In this document: one piece after another, positions 16,622 through 25,006 of the stretch
How positions within the stretch are numbered: the first letter of the stretch is position 1
Layout of the letters: the number at the start of each line of letters is the position of its first letter
Assembly: GCF_000382425.1 (NCBI RefSeq)
Contig: NZ_KB908304.1
Location: 29,940 to 93,939 of the forward strand
Direction of reading: 5' to 3'
DNA length: 64,000 nt
Source: Empedobacter brevis NBRC 14943 = ATCC 43319
GTDB lineage: Bacteria > Bacteroidota > Bacteroidia > Flavobacteriales > Weeksellaceae
Translations under genes and position numbers: made by a program
Notes under the pieces: generated by a model
What the model was told of the DNA's origin: nothing
Databases searched by the model: none
Seen by the model: only the letters and a program-made list of their open reading frames with translations

Positions 16622-17434
16622 TTAAGAATTTTTTTCCAAATGACGTTCTTCTACAGATTTATCTTCTGCAACACCCGACTTCCAATACGAATAAGCGTAT
16701 AATTCCGTATTCGACCAATTCAATTCTTTTCTAAAATACATTCTCAATTCTTTTACTGTTGCAAATTCTGCTGCTACATACGCAAATTTTGTACAACCTT
16801 CCGGAACCGAAATCATTTTTACATTTTCTGCCAGCTCACTTCCCTTCTCCGGATGTTTATTATGCAACCAGACAATTTCAATATTTTGAGGTTTTATCAA
16901 CTCTAACTCATCTTCTTTCCCAAACGTTTCCAGGATGACAATTCCATTCGCATCTGCAGGTAAAGCTTCCAAAATGCAACTAATCACAGGAATTGCAGTC
17001 GCGTCACCAATCAAAAAATACCACTCTGCAGTAGGATGTAAAGGTTCTGATTTTAATTTCATTGCAACCCCTATTTCAGTTCCTATTTCTGCATGCATCG
17101 CCCAACGTGAAGCTGGTCCATTTTCTCCATGATTGACAAAATCAATCATCATCAAATTATTTTCTGTATCAATCGCTCTGTGTGTGTATGTTCTTATACT
17201 TGGACGAACTTCTATCGGAGGGAGTATTAATTCTCCTGTTACAGGATCATTTTCAGAAAAATAAACTTTTTCAACGCCTACAGGCGGAACAAAAATTTTG
17301 TTATTCACACCAAGTGTACACATTTTAAAAGGGCTTACATCATCACATTTTAATGTGACCCGAATAAGATGAGGTGTAAGGTTTTGTTTCCGAACAAGAT
17401 TAAACTTTGTTCTTAATATCGGTATATTGTTCAT
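16622..17434 (-). CDS. Siderophore-interacting FAD-dependent ferric reductase (SIP family)
   Basis: The 270-residue protein has the SIP/ViuB layout: an FAD-binding beta-barrel with RPSIRTYTHRAID (the R.YT FAD motif) and HGENGPASRWAM, then a NAD(P)H/SIP domain with FLIGDATAIPVISCILEALP. These cytoplasmic flavoproteins reduce ferric siderophores so that iron is released after import. It is encoded 16 bases after the siderophore-binding lipoprotein gene, which fits uptake followed by reduction. The C-terminal YSYWKSGVAEDK motif is characteristic of the family. Confidence 0.93.
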   Translation of the reverse strand: MNNIPILRTKFNLVRKQNLTPHLIRVTLKCDDVSPFKMCTLGVNNKIFVPPVGVEKVYFSENDPVTGELILPPIEVRPSIRTYTHRAIDTENNLMMIDFVNHGENGPASRWAMHAEIGTEIGVAMKLKSEPLHPTAEWYFLIGDATAIPVISCILEALPADANGIVILETFGKEDELELIKPQNIEIVWLHNKHPEKGSELAENVKMISVPEGCTKFAYVAAEFATVKELRMYFRKELNWSNTELYAYSYWKSGVAEDKSVEERHLEKNS

Positions 17435-17450
17435 CTTTTTTATGTTTGAG

Positions 17451-18383
17451 TTATTGTATAGCTTTTTTTATATCTTCAATCATTTGTTTGGTAGACGTAA
17501 TTCCTCCTCCCGAAATATACCACACTTGTGGATTCAAGTAAATGATCTTTCCGTTTTTATACGCATTTGTTTGCTTGATTAATACATTTTCGATGTCATT
17601 TTTATTGGTCTGAACTTTATTCATCATGGCAGAACGATCTACAACAAACAAATAATCAGGATTAACACTTTCTATAAATTCATTGGAAACAGGTTGTCCG
17701 TGGACAGCCACTTCTAAATTTTCCGAAACAGGTTTTATCCCCATTACATCATGAATAAATCCAAATCGGGAATTCTTCCCATAGGCACTGAACTTTCCAT
17801 TATTGTAAAGAATAATTAATCCTTTTTTATCAATTTTATCAATATTTTCTTTATCGGTTTTAACTTCTGCTTTTATCGCTTCAACCTCTTTCTTCATCTC
17901 CTCTTCTTTGTCAAAAATTTTACCCAAAGTCAACGTATTTTTTTCAAAAGAATTCATGTAATCCAATGGGTCAACCTGCATCGAAATTGTTGGAGCTATT
18001 TTCGACAGTTCATCATAAAATTTATTTTGACGATCGGAAATAATGATTAAATCTGGATTTAATGCATTTATTCTCTCTAAATTTGGTTCTACCAGAGAAC
18101 CTACATCTTCTATCGAAGGATCGTTCCCCAAAACTTTTAAATGTTCGGGAATATGATCTTTCGGAATTCCAGCCGGCTTAATGCCTAACTCTTTTAGACT
18201 TTCTAATGCTCCCATATCAAAAACAACAACACGTTGCGGATTTTTAACAACATTCGTTGTGTCCAATTTATGAATGACTTCTATTTGATTTTCTGCATCA
18301 ATCGTGTCTATTTTATTTTCTTTGTTACAAGAACTTAAAAAAGCTATTCCCGTCAACAGGGAAATTTTAATCCAATTTTTCAT
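17451..18383 (-). CDS. Iron-siderophore ABC transporter substrate-binding lipoprotein
   Basis: With the ATG at 18383 the protein has 310 residues and begins with a lipoprotein signal peptide (MKNWIKISLLTGIAFLSSC, lipidated Cys19). The rest is a type III (TroA-like) periplasmic binding protein resembling YclQ/CeuE/FatB, which bind catecholate or petrobactin-type siderophores. Typical features are NPQRVVVFDMGALESLKELG near the start and a C-terminal YISGGGITSTKQMIEDI helix. The in-frame start at 18443 would put 20 residues before the signal peptide and overlaps little of use. It is the fourth gene of the iron operon. The exact siderophore cannot be told. Confidence 0.9.
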   Translation of the reverse strand: MKNWIKISLLTGIAFLSSCNKENKIDTIDAENQIEVIHKLDTTNVVKNPQRVVVFDMGALESLKELGIKPAGIPKDHIPEHLKVLGNDPSIEDVGSLVEPNLERINALNPDLIIISDRQNKFYDELSKIAPTISMQVDPLDYMNSFEKNTLTLGKIFDKEEEMKKEVEAIKAEVKTDKENIDKIDKKGLIILYNNGKFSAYGKNSRFGFIHDVMGIKPVSENLEVAVHGQPVSNEFIESVNPDYLFVVDRSAMMNKVQTNKNDIENVLIKQTNAYKNGKIIYLNPQVWYISGGGITSTKQMIEDIKKAIQ

Positions 18384-18399
18384 ATAAATAATTAAGGTG

Positions 18400-19161
18400 T
18401 TATAAATTAAAATAATTACAAATTTTTTTTCCGTTATGTTCAATCACTTCAAATTCTAAATCAAACATCTTTTCAAGATTTTTTGCCGTGATCATAGCTG
18501 AAGTTTTACCATGACTCATAATTTTTCCATTCTTCATTCCAACAATATAATCCGAATAGTTTGCTGCAAAATTGATTTCGTGAATGACAATAATGATTGT
18601 TTTATTCTTTTCTATTACTAGTCGTTTCAGTGTTTTCATCACCTGAACCGAAAGTTTCATGTCCAAATTATTGAGCGGTTCATCCAACAAAATATAATCA
18701 GTATCCTGTGCAATCACCATTGCTAAAAAAGCACGTTGCTGTTGTCCTCCACTCAATTCATCTAAATATTTTGTTTTAAGATCATTTAAAGAACAAAAAG
18801 TTAATGCTTCATTTATTTTCTCTTTGTCTAAAGTTGTTAATCGACCTTGCGAATATGGAAAACGACCGAACGCCACTAAATCTTCAACCGTTAACCGTAA
18901 TTCAATGTGGTTTGTTTGTTTTAGAATCGATAGTTGTTTTGCCAACGTTCTGTTTTTGAAACTGAACAAATCTTTCTCATTTATAAATATTGAACCATTG
19001 TCTTTCTCGATCAAACGGCTTATAATTGAAAGTAACGTACTCTTTCCAGCCCCATTAGGTCCAATTAATGAAATCAACTGATTTTTAGGAAACTCTAAAT
19101 TAATTTCCTCTAAAACTGTATAATTGTTGTATGCTTTGGTAATATTTTTTAATTGAATCAT
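18400..19161 (-). CDS. Iron-siderophore ABC transporter ATPase
   Basis: The 253-residue ATPase shows Walker A GPNGAGKSTLL (about 34-44), the Q-loop, the signature LSGGQQQRAFLAM, Walker B DYILLDEPLNNLD and the switch His in VIHEINFA. Its layout matches FepC/YclP-type import ATPases. Its start overlaps the end of the second permease gene by 4 bases, indicating translational coupling, and the binding-protein gene begins 16 bases after it. Confidence 0.93.
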   Translation of the reverse strand: MIQLKNITKAYNNYTVLEEINLEFPKNQLISLIGPNGAGKSTLLSIISRLIEKDNGSIFINEKDLFSFKNRTLAKQLSILKQTNHIELRLTVEDLVAFGRFPYSQGRLTTLDKEKINEALTFCSLNDLKTKYLDELSGGQQQRAFLAMVIAQDTDYILLDEPLNNLDMKLSVQVMKTLKRLVIEKNKTIIIVIHEINFAANYSDYIVGMKNGKIMSHGKTSAMITAKNLEKMFDLEFEVIEHNGKKICNYFNL

Positions 19162-20111
19162 TTTTTCTGAGTTGATTGAAGAATAAGATAAATAAAGTAG
19201 ACACCTCCTATAAAATTGACAATAATACTTGTTGTTGTGGAGAAGTTAAAAACATGTTCGACCAATAGCTGTCCAATGAACAATACAATACATGCAATTA
19301 CCGAGGTTAGCCAAACCATGTACGTATGCTTGGACGTTGCAAAAAGTTCGTAACAGATATTTGTTACCAAAATTCCAAGGAAAACAATCGGCCCAACTAA
19401 AGCAGTAGAAACTGAAACCAATACCGAAATTATCAGCATATAAATTTGAATCAATCGGTTATAATTTAAGCCTAAATTAATTGCTTGATCACGTCCTAAA
19501 GCAATCACATCCAAATATTTTAGATAACGTTGAGCAAAAATCAACGTTAGAGCAGTTATGACAAGACTTATTGTGAGTAACTCTGTATTCATTCTATTGA
19601 ATGAAACAAACATATGCGATTCGACCATTGAGAATTCGTTAGGATCAAGAATTATCTGTACAAACTGACTAATTTTATCGAATAATGTTCCTAAGACTAA
19701 TCCTATTAACAAAAGTTGGTAAATGTTGTTTTTTCCTTTTTTGAACAACAAAAAATAAATCAAAACAGAAAATAACATCATGAAGAGTATGGCATAAATA
19801 AAATTGGCTTTATCTGATATTACCTGAAAAGTTTTATCTCCATATAAAAACACCAAAATAGTTTGGAAAAGAATGAAAACAGCTTCGTATCCCATTATAG
19901 ATGGTGTCAAAATTTTATTACTGGTAATTGTCTGAAAAATTAGTGACGAATAGCCTACACATACTCCAACTAATATCAATGTTATCAATCGGATAAATCG
20001 TTTCGGTATGACATAATCTAAATTATTCCCTGTGTTGAAAAACATAAATAATATCGCAAACACAATGAATGTAACGAGTAAAACTGATGTTCTACGAGCA
20101 AGTGTTTTCAT
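19158..20111 (-). CDS. Iron-siderophore ABC transporter permease (FecCD family)
   Basis: The 317-residue protein is a multi-spanning FecCD-type permease, with about eight or nine hydrophobic spans, the LIFQTITSNKILTPSIMGYE region and the coupling-helix region ALGRDQAINLGLNYNR. It resembles YclO/FatC. It pairs with the permease encoded 3 bases upstream to form a heterodimeric channel for the siderophore. The order permease-permease-ATPase-binding protein equals yclNOPQ of Bacillus. Confidence 0.92.
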   Translation of the reverse strand: MKTLARRTSVLLVTFIVFAILFMFFNTGNNLDYVIPKRFIRLITLILVGVCVGYSSLIFQTITSNKILTPSIMGYEAVFILFQTILVFLYGDKTFQVISDKANFIYAILFMMLFSVLIYFLLFKKGKNNIYQLLLIGLVLGTLFDKISQFVQIILDPNEFSMVESHMFVSFNRMNTELLTISLVITALTLIFAQRYLKYLDVIALGRDQAINLGLNYNRLIQIYMLIISVLVSVSTALVGPIVFLGILVTNICYELFATSKHTYMVWLTSVIACIVLFIGQLLVEHVFNFSTTTSIIVNFIGGVYFIYLILQSTQKK

Positions 20112-20114
20112 TTG

Positions 20115-21056
20115 TTATCTACGTTTTAAGATTAAGATTAAAAAAAATATTCCTCCTAGGACTCCAACTGTTAAGCCTATTGGCAATTCATAGGGATAGA
20201 TAACCAGCCGACCAATAATATCAGAAAACAATAAAAAGATAGCACCAAAAATTGCTGTAATGGGTAAAGTACGTTTTAAATTATCGCCATATATCATACT
20301 TACGATATTCGGAACAATTAATCCTAAAAAAGGGATAACCCCAACAGTAACCACCGTAACACTAACTGTAAGCGCAATACAGAATAAACCAATGTAGACA
20401 ATATTATGGTAGCTGATTCCCAAGTTTTTTGAAAAATGCTCTCCCATTCCAACCACCACAAATTCATTGGCATATAAGTAGGAAATAACAACTGCTGGTA
20501 AAATAAAATAAACCGATTCGTAATTTCCCTGTAAGACGGATGAAAAATCTCCCATCATCCAGCCTTGCATATTTTGTACAATTCGATTTTTGTAGGCAAA
20601 GAAAGTTGCAATCGCATTGAGAATATTTCCATACATAATTCCAATAAGCGGAATAAAAATGATATTCTTCGTACGTATTTTTCTTACCATTAAAATAAAC
20701 AATACACATGAGAGCAGGGTAAACAATAAAGCGATGATTGTTTTTCCGAAAATTGATGTTTGCTGGAAAAAAATAATACTGAACAAGATACCCAATTTTG
20801 CAGCATCTAAAGTTCCTGCTGTAGAAGGGGAAACAAATTTATTTTGTGAAATTTGTTGCATGATAAATCCTGCTATACTTAATCCTATTCCGGACAAAAT
20901 CAATGCGATGGTACGAGGGAAACGGCTCACCCCCAATATTCTCATTTTTTCTTCGTCTAAATTTAAAATATCTGCAATCAACACTTCTTTGGCTCCTACA
21001 AACAGGGACAAAAAAGCTAAAAGAAATAATAATATAACCAATAGTAAATAACGCAT
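20115..21056 (-). CDS. Iron-siderophore ABC transporter permease (FecCD family)
   Basis: The 313-residue FecCD-type permease is the first gene of the iron operon and resembles YclN/FatD. Family features include SRFPRTIALILSGIGLSIAGF near the start, followed by IMQQISQNKFVSPSTAGT, and the coupling region VVGMGEHFSKNLGISY. About nine spans are visible. It starts close to an operator-like palindrome at 21074-21088, so iron control of the whole operon is likely. No TonB-dependent receptor gene is next to the operon. Confidence 0.92.
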   Translation of the reverse strand: MRYLLLVILLFLLAFLSLFVGAKEVLIADILNLDEEKMRILGVSRFPRTIALILSGIGLSIAGFIMQQISQNKFVSPSTAGTLDAAKLGILFSIIFFQQTSIFGKTIIALLFTLLSCVLFILMVRKIRTKNIIFIPLIGIMYGNILNAIATFFAYKNRIVQNMQGWMMGDFSSVLQGNYESVYFILPAVVISYLYANEFVVVGMGEHFSKNLGISYHNIVYIGLFCIALTVSVTVVTVGVIPFLGLIVPNIVSMIYGDNLKRTLPITAIFGAIFLLFSDIIGRLVIYPYELPIGLTVGVLGGIFFLILILKRR

Positions 21057-21073
21057 TTTTTATTTTAAATATT

Positions 21074-21102
21074 TATTTAGACTAAATATAAATACGAAGA
21101 TA
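21074..21102 (-). promoter_or_regulatory. Promoter with overlapping palindromic operator for the iron operon
   Basis: TATTTAGACTAAATA (21074-21088) is a perfect 7-1-7 palindrome. Reading leftward, TATCTTCG (21102-21095) is one base off the -7 box TAnnTTTG and lies 6 bases upstream of the palindrome, so the palindrome should cover the transcription start. Fur- and DtxR-type iron regulators bind palindromes of this kind; which one acts here is unknown. Confidence 0.65.
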
Positions 21103-21225
21103 CATATTTATTCCCGCATTCATTCAAGATAAATATCAGGTACCATAGAATCATAAGTTTTATACTTAGAATATTGAATAAAAATGAAAAATTCTGACAA
21201 GGAGAAAGCAACGAGTACGTTTCTT

Positions 21226-21270
21226 AAAAGTAAAAAGCGAATCTAGAAGATTCGCTTTTTACTTTTTTTT
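21226..21270. terminator. Strong bidirectional terminator hairpin
   Basis: An 18-base perfect stem (21226-21243 with 21249-21266) closes a 5-base loop TAGAA. A run of T follows on the plus strand, and a shorter one on the minus strand. It can end the GNAT transcript (minus) and any rightward transcript from the iron-operon side. Confidence 0.85.
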
Positions 21271-21715
21271 ATTTCCACCAATAGTAATAATTGTGATTTC
21301 CATCGTATTCAAAACCACAACGCGGGTATAGTTTATTACCAATGTCATTTGTTTTTTCTGTTTCAAGCATCAGCCCGCAAGCTTCTGTCTCATCACACCA
21401 TTGTTTCGCTCGATCTATCAATGCGACCGAAAGCCCTTTACCCCTATAATCGGGATGCACAAACAAATCGCTCAAGAGCCATTGTTTTTCTAATTTAATG
21501 TAATGGTAAAGTTTGTATAACTGTACAAAACCAACTGCTTTTTCTTCAACATAGACTACAAAAATATGGGACTGATCATTGCTCATTCGTTCTTTTATAA
21601 ATGCTTCACATTTTTCATAATTATCCGCCTGACGATAGAAAATACGATAAAGATTAAATAATTCCGCTGTTGTCTTTAATTCTTTTAAACCTACTTTTTT
21701 AATGTTGTAATTCAT
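21269..21715 (-). CDS. GNAT family N-acetyltransferase
   Basis: The 148-residue protein is a single GNAT domain: VGFVQLYKLYHYIKLEKQWLL, then the acetyl-CoA-binding motif LFVHPDYRGKGLSVALIDRA (V/L..RG.G type), and a C-terminal GLMLETEKTNDIGNKLYPRCGF. It transfers an acetyl group to an unknown amine. It stands alone, but its promoter region matches that of the cupin gene at 22860-23360 at fixed spacing, so it may belong to the same MocR regulon. Its 3' end overlaps the terminator hairpin by two bases. Confidence 0.9.
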   Translation of the reverse strand: MNYNIKKVGLKELKTTAELFNLYRIFYRQADNYEKCEAFIKERMSNDQSHIFVVYVEEKAVGFVQLYKLYHYIKLEKQWLLSDLFVHPDYRGKGLSVALIDRAKQWCDETEACGLMLETEKTNDIGNKLYPRCGFEYDGNHNYYYWWK

Positions 21716-21740
21716 TTTTTTTATTATTTGATTTGCGAGG

Positions 21741-21802
21741 TAAAAGTATAGGCTAACAGGATGAGAAAAGTGGTGCAGTTTATAGATATTTCAGTAGTCC
21801 AG
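21741..21802 (-). promoter_or_regulatory. GNAT promoter with putative MocR operator
   Basis: The minus-strand box TACTTTTA (21748-21741) resembles TAnnTTTG. Further upstream lies CAGTTT-N13-TAGTCCAG (21776-21802), 27 bases from the box. The same motif at the same distance precedes the cupin gene next to the MocR regulator. An ungapped alignment of the two 62-base segments matches at 38 positions by my count. Confidence 0.6.
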
Positions 21803-21901
21803 GTTTTCTTTAATTTACACAAAAAATGAAATAATCAATCGTATTCAAATCGTTCATGAACTAACTTTTCCATTTTCTTAGAGCTGTATAGAAAATAAAA
21901 A

Positions 21902-21928
21902 GCCCGAAAATTATAACAACTTTCGGGT
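21902..21928 (-). terminator. Terminator of the cupin/DapA-family operon
   Basis: Reading leftward, ACCCGAAA (21928-21921) pairs with TTTCGGGC (21909-21902), with one A-to-C/G-U type end pair, and is followed by CTTTTTATTTTC. It lies 25 bases after the DapA-family stop codon. Confidence 0.75.
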
Positions 21929-21952
21929 TTACAAAGAGAATTTATCTTATAC

Positions 21953-22843
21953 CTATACCTCTCTTTTTATTGCTGATAGAATCATATTCAGCTCATGTAT
22001 TTCAGCTTCGTTCAATGGTTGCAAAGGGCCTTTAAAATGCCCTCCATTTATTCCTAATAAATCTAAACCAGCTTTTATGGAACGCGGTAGTCCTTTTGCG
22101 ACAATAAATTTTAACAAATCAACTTGTTTGTAAAATATTCTTTGCGCTTTTTCCAAATCATTCTCTTGTACGGCTTCATAAAGAGCAATATTTAATTCCG
22201 GAATTAAATTGGGGGCTGCTGTACACCATCCGTTTGCTCCTGCCGAAAAAGCGGCCAAAGCCAACGGATTAGAGCCATTATAGAATGCGACTTCCTCACC
22301 TAATTCCTTTCTCAAATAATACATCCGCTGAATGTCTCCTGTGCTTTCTTTTATCATAGTTACATTGGGTATTTCCAACAAACGTTTCAATAAAGCAGGT
22401 GACATGTCTACACCTCCGGTAGCAGGATTATTATAAGCCATGATTGGAATTGAGATTTTAGAAGCAACAGTATCATAATGTTGTACGATTTCATCATCTG
22501 TTAATTTCCAATAACTCATAGGAATAATCATGACTGCTGTCGCTCCTGCTTTTTCAGCAAACTGTGCATGATAAACTGTTCGCTCCGTTGTAAGGTTAGA
22601 AACACCAACCAATGTAGGCACTCTACCATTTACTTGTTGTATACATGTTTCGGTTAATTCTTCTTTTTCAGTGTCGTTAAGATAAGGCATTACTCCTGTA
22701 CTTCCAAGTGGAGCAATTCCATGACATCCTGCTGTAATCAAACGCTCGACCTGCTTTCTGAATAATAGAAGATCAACATTCTCATTTTTGTCAAAAGGTG
22801 TAACAGGATATGCAATTACCCCTTTAAATGGTACTTTATTCAT
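21953..22843 (-). CDS. Dihydrodipicolinate synthase (DapA) family aldolase
   Basis: The 296-residue TIM-barrel protein has the family residues: GSTG at 47-50, Tyr137 in IMAYNNPATGG, and the Schiff-base Lys165 in MIKESTGD. DapA-family enzymes condense or split pyruvate with aldehydes, or dehydrate sugar or amino-acid-derived acids. True DapA would normally sit with lysine genes. Here it follows a cupin gene by 16 bases and lies next to a MocR regulator, so it is more likely a catabolic lyase or aldolase. The substrate is unknown. Confidence 0.88.
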   Translation of the reverse strand: MNKVPFKGVIAYPVTPFDKNENVDLLLFRKQVERLITAGCHGIAPLGSTGVMPYLNDTEKEELTETCIQQVNGRVPTLVGVSNLTTERTVYHAQFAEKAGATAVMIIPMSYWKLTDDEIVQHYDTVASKISIPIMAYNNPATGGVDMSPALLKRLLEIPNVTMIKESTGDIQRMYYLRKELGEEVAFYNGSNPLALAAFSAGANGWCTAAPNLIPELNIALYEAVQENDLEKAQRIFYKQVDLLKFIVAKGLPRSIKAGLDLLGINGGHFKGPLQPLNEAEIHELNMILSAIKREV

Positions 22844-22859
22844 TTTCTTTATTTTTTAA

Positions 22860-23360
22860 TTAAAAATCTCTCCCCTCCTCTTCACGTAATGCAACTCCCA
22901 AATTTTGTAATTGAGGAGCATTTTCACATGCAATATATTTAGCAGATTCAGTATCGCTCAAGTTTTGATGTTGATGCCATGCCCAAGAAGGAATGTACAC
23001 AGCATCACCTGCTTTCCATTCTACAACTTCATCTTCAACACGTGTCCAACCTTTTCCTTCTATGACATATAAAACTGTTTCATAAGTGTGGCGATGTAGA
23101 TGTGTTTTTTGTCCCGGCAATAAACCTCCGATCGTCATACTTACATTTTTACTCGGCAAATCGACAAAGAAAACCGGGTGTTTTCTTTCCTCTGAAAATT
23201 GGTTATGAACCCCCGCATTCTCAACATTTTTATGAATAAGATGAGAAGGTTTCACATAGGTTGGTCGTGCAAAAGTCTGATGAAAATCTTTAGAACTAAA
23301 TTGTTTCTGTTCTGCATGAATAGTCTTTTTTACTTCTGTCGAAGTTTCTGATTTTGACAT
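22860..23360 (-). CDS. Cupin-domain protein, possible dioxygenase
   Basis: With the ATG at 23360 the protein has 166 residues. The cupin core has HLHRHTYETVLYVIEGKGW, followed by VEWKAGDAVYIPSWAWHQHQN, giving the usual His/Glu metal ligands. Gentisate-dioxygenase-like and sensor cupins carry similar cores. A longer frame to 23402 would start inside the promoter -7 box (23400-23407), so I chose 23360. It is co-transcribed with the DapA-family gene and diverges from the MocR gene, which suggests substrate-induced catabolism or detoxification. Confidence 0.86.
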   Translation of the reverse strand: MSKSETSTEVKKTIHAEQKQFSSKDFHQTFARPTYVKPSHLIHKNVENAGVHNQFSEERKHPVFFVDLPSKNVSMTIGGLLPGQKTHLHRHTYETVLYVIEGKGWTRVEDEVVEWKAGDAVYIPSWAWHQHQNLSDTESAKYIACENAPQLQNLGVALREEEGRDF

Positions 23361-23399
23361 AATTGATCCTATTTTAATGTTTAATGCATTATTGCTATA

Positions 23400-23461
23400 C
23401 AAAAGTATTGTACCTTTGGACTATTAATATGATACAGTTTTTATAAAAATAAATAGTCCAG
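23400..23461 (-). promoter_or_regulatory. Cupin promoter and MocR operator in the divergent region
   Basis: The minus-strand box TACTTTTG (23407-23400) is a perfect TAnnTTTG. Upstream are TGGACTATT (23417-23425) and its exact inverted copy AATAGTCCA (23452-23460), 26 bases apart. The motif CAGTTT-N13-TAGTCCAG spans 23435-23461 and ends directly before the MocR start codon, so it could both activate the cupin promoter and repress MocR. Confidence 0.7.
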
Positions 23462-24883
23462 ATGTTAAGAAATTGGAAATTTGAGCTACAGCTAAATAAA
23501 CAGGCAGATCAAGCCATTTATTTGCAAATAGCAGATGCGATTATAAAAGATATTCAATCCGGAAGGTTGAAAGCAGGTGATGCTCTACCCGGAAGCAGAA
23601 ACCTTGCACAGCTTTTAAAAGTAAATCGAAATACTGTTGTAGAAGCTCTTAATGTATTAATTATTGAAGGGTGGTTAATTTCCAAAGAAAGAAAAGGAAC
23701 TTTTGTTTCCGAAACCTTACCCGATCTTAAAAGTGTACAAAAAAATAAACCAACCATTTTTTCCGAAAAAAGAACGTCAAATAAATCTTTTCATTTGCAA
23801 TTTGATGATGGAAGCCCTGATAGTAAAATTGCGCCTGTTACAGAATTAGCAAGAGCATATCGTCAAATATTTAATCAAAAAGCAAAATGGCAAATGATGG
23901 GATACGGCAATGAATTAGGCGATTTAAAATTTAGACAGTCAATTGTGCAAATGCTCAATCACCAAAGAGGTATGCAGGTAAACGAACAAAGTATTTGTAT
24001 TACCCGTGGTAGTCAGATGGCAATGTATTTAATAGCTCAATGCTTATTCAGTGAAAATGATTATGTTATTGTAGAAAACCCTGGTTATAAGCCTGCTTGG
24101 GCTGCATTTGAACATGCAGGAGCAAAATTACTACCCGCTGGCGTAGACAAAAATGGTTTATTGATTGAAGAAGTTGTTTCTTATTTAAAATCCGGTATCA
24201 ACATAAAAGCAATTTACGTTACACCACATCATCAATATCCAACTACTGTAACACTAAGTTTGAAAAGAAGGTTAGAATTGATACAGCTCTCGAATGAATA
24301 TAATTTTACAGTCATTGAAGATGATTACGACAATGAGTTTCATTTTGGTTATCGTCCCATATTACCTTTATCAAGTTTTACGGAATTAAAAAATTTCGTG
24401 TACATCGGCTCAATGAGCAAGGTTGTTGCGCCTGCTTTACGTATTGGTTATTTAGCAAGTAATGATTATACTTTAATTGAAAAGATTGCTCATCTACGAA
24501 AGATTATTGATGTACAGGGGGATAGTATTATGGAAGAAGCTGTTTTACAGCTTATCAAAGAAGGCACAATAAAACGACATATCAAGAAAGCCACGAATCA
24601 TTATAAAGTCAAAAGAGATTTTATGACAACTATGTTAAATAAACATCTTTCAAAAAAGGCTATTTATGTCATTCCTGAGGGAGGCTTGGCTTTTTGGATC
24701 ATCCCCAATAAACAGGTCAACTGGAACCAAACTTCTAAAAAACTGAAAAGTAAGGGAATCACGATCATCACACCTGATACCTATAGTTTTGATAAATCCG
24801 TAAACGGAATAAGATTAGGATATGGTTCTCTTTCAAAAGATGAATTAGAAGAAGGAATTGTTGCATTATCTGAATTGTTATAA
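23462..24883 (+). CDS. MocR/PdxR-type GntR regulator with aminotransferase domain
   Basis: The 473-residue protein joins an N-terminal GntR winged helix (about 10-85, with IQSGRLKAGDALPGSRNLAQ) to a fold-type I aminotransferase domain. That domain has the PLP-binding Lys320 in YIGSMSKVVAPALRIGY, and VIEDDYDNEF upstream of it. MocR proteins use PLP or its adducts as effector and usually control a neighbouring divergent operon. Here that would be the cupin/DapA-family pair, with a GNAT gene as likely second target. The start codon lies immediately next to the operator, which fits autoregulation. Confidence 0.94.
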   Translation: MLRNWKFELQLNKQADQAIYLQIADAIIKDIQSGRLKAGDALPGSRNLAQLLKVNRNTVVEALNVLIIEGWLISKERKGTFVSETLPDLKSVQKNKPTIFSEKRTSNKSFHLQFDDGSPDSKIAPVTELARAYRQIFNQKAKWQMMGYGNELGDLKFRQSIVQMLNHQRGMQVNEQSICITRGSQMAMYLIAQCLFSENDYVIVENPGYKPAWAAFEHAGAKLLPAGVDKNGLLIEEVVSYLKSGINIKAIYVTPHHQYPTTVTLSLKRRLELIQLSNEYNFTVIEDDYDNEFHFGYRPILPLSSFTELKNFVYIGSMSKVVAPALRIGYLASNDYTLIEKIAHLRKIIDVQGDSIMEEAVLQLIKEGTIKRHIKKATNHYKVKRDFMTTMLNKHLSKKAIYVIPEGGLAFWIIPNKQVNWNQTSKKLKSKGITIITPDTYSFDKSVNGIRLGYGSLSKDELEEGIVALSELL

Positions 24884-25006
24884 ATCTATCCATTTTTAAC
24901 AATTCAAAAAAACAAAATCCAATTATGTATTTGTACACAAAGAAGTTATACTTAATCTCTTTATACTTTATTCCCCTAAAAAATTATATCATTTTTATTA
25001 AATTAT

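Noticed and set aside
21184..21246. 20-codon plus-strand frame next to the iron operon
   Set aside because: Too short, ends within a terminator stem and has no family resemblance; kept only as part of a possible small-RNA finding.
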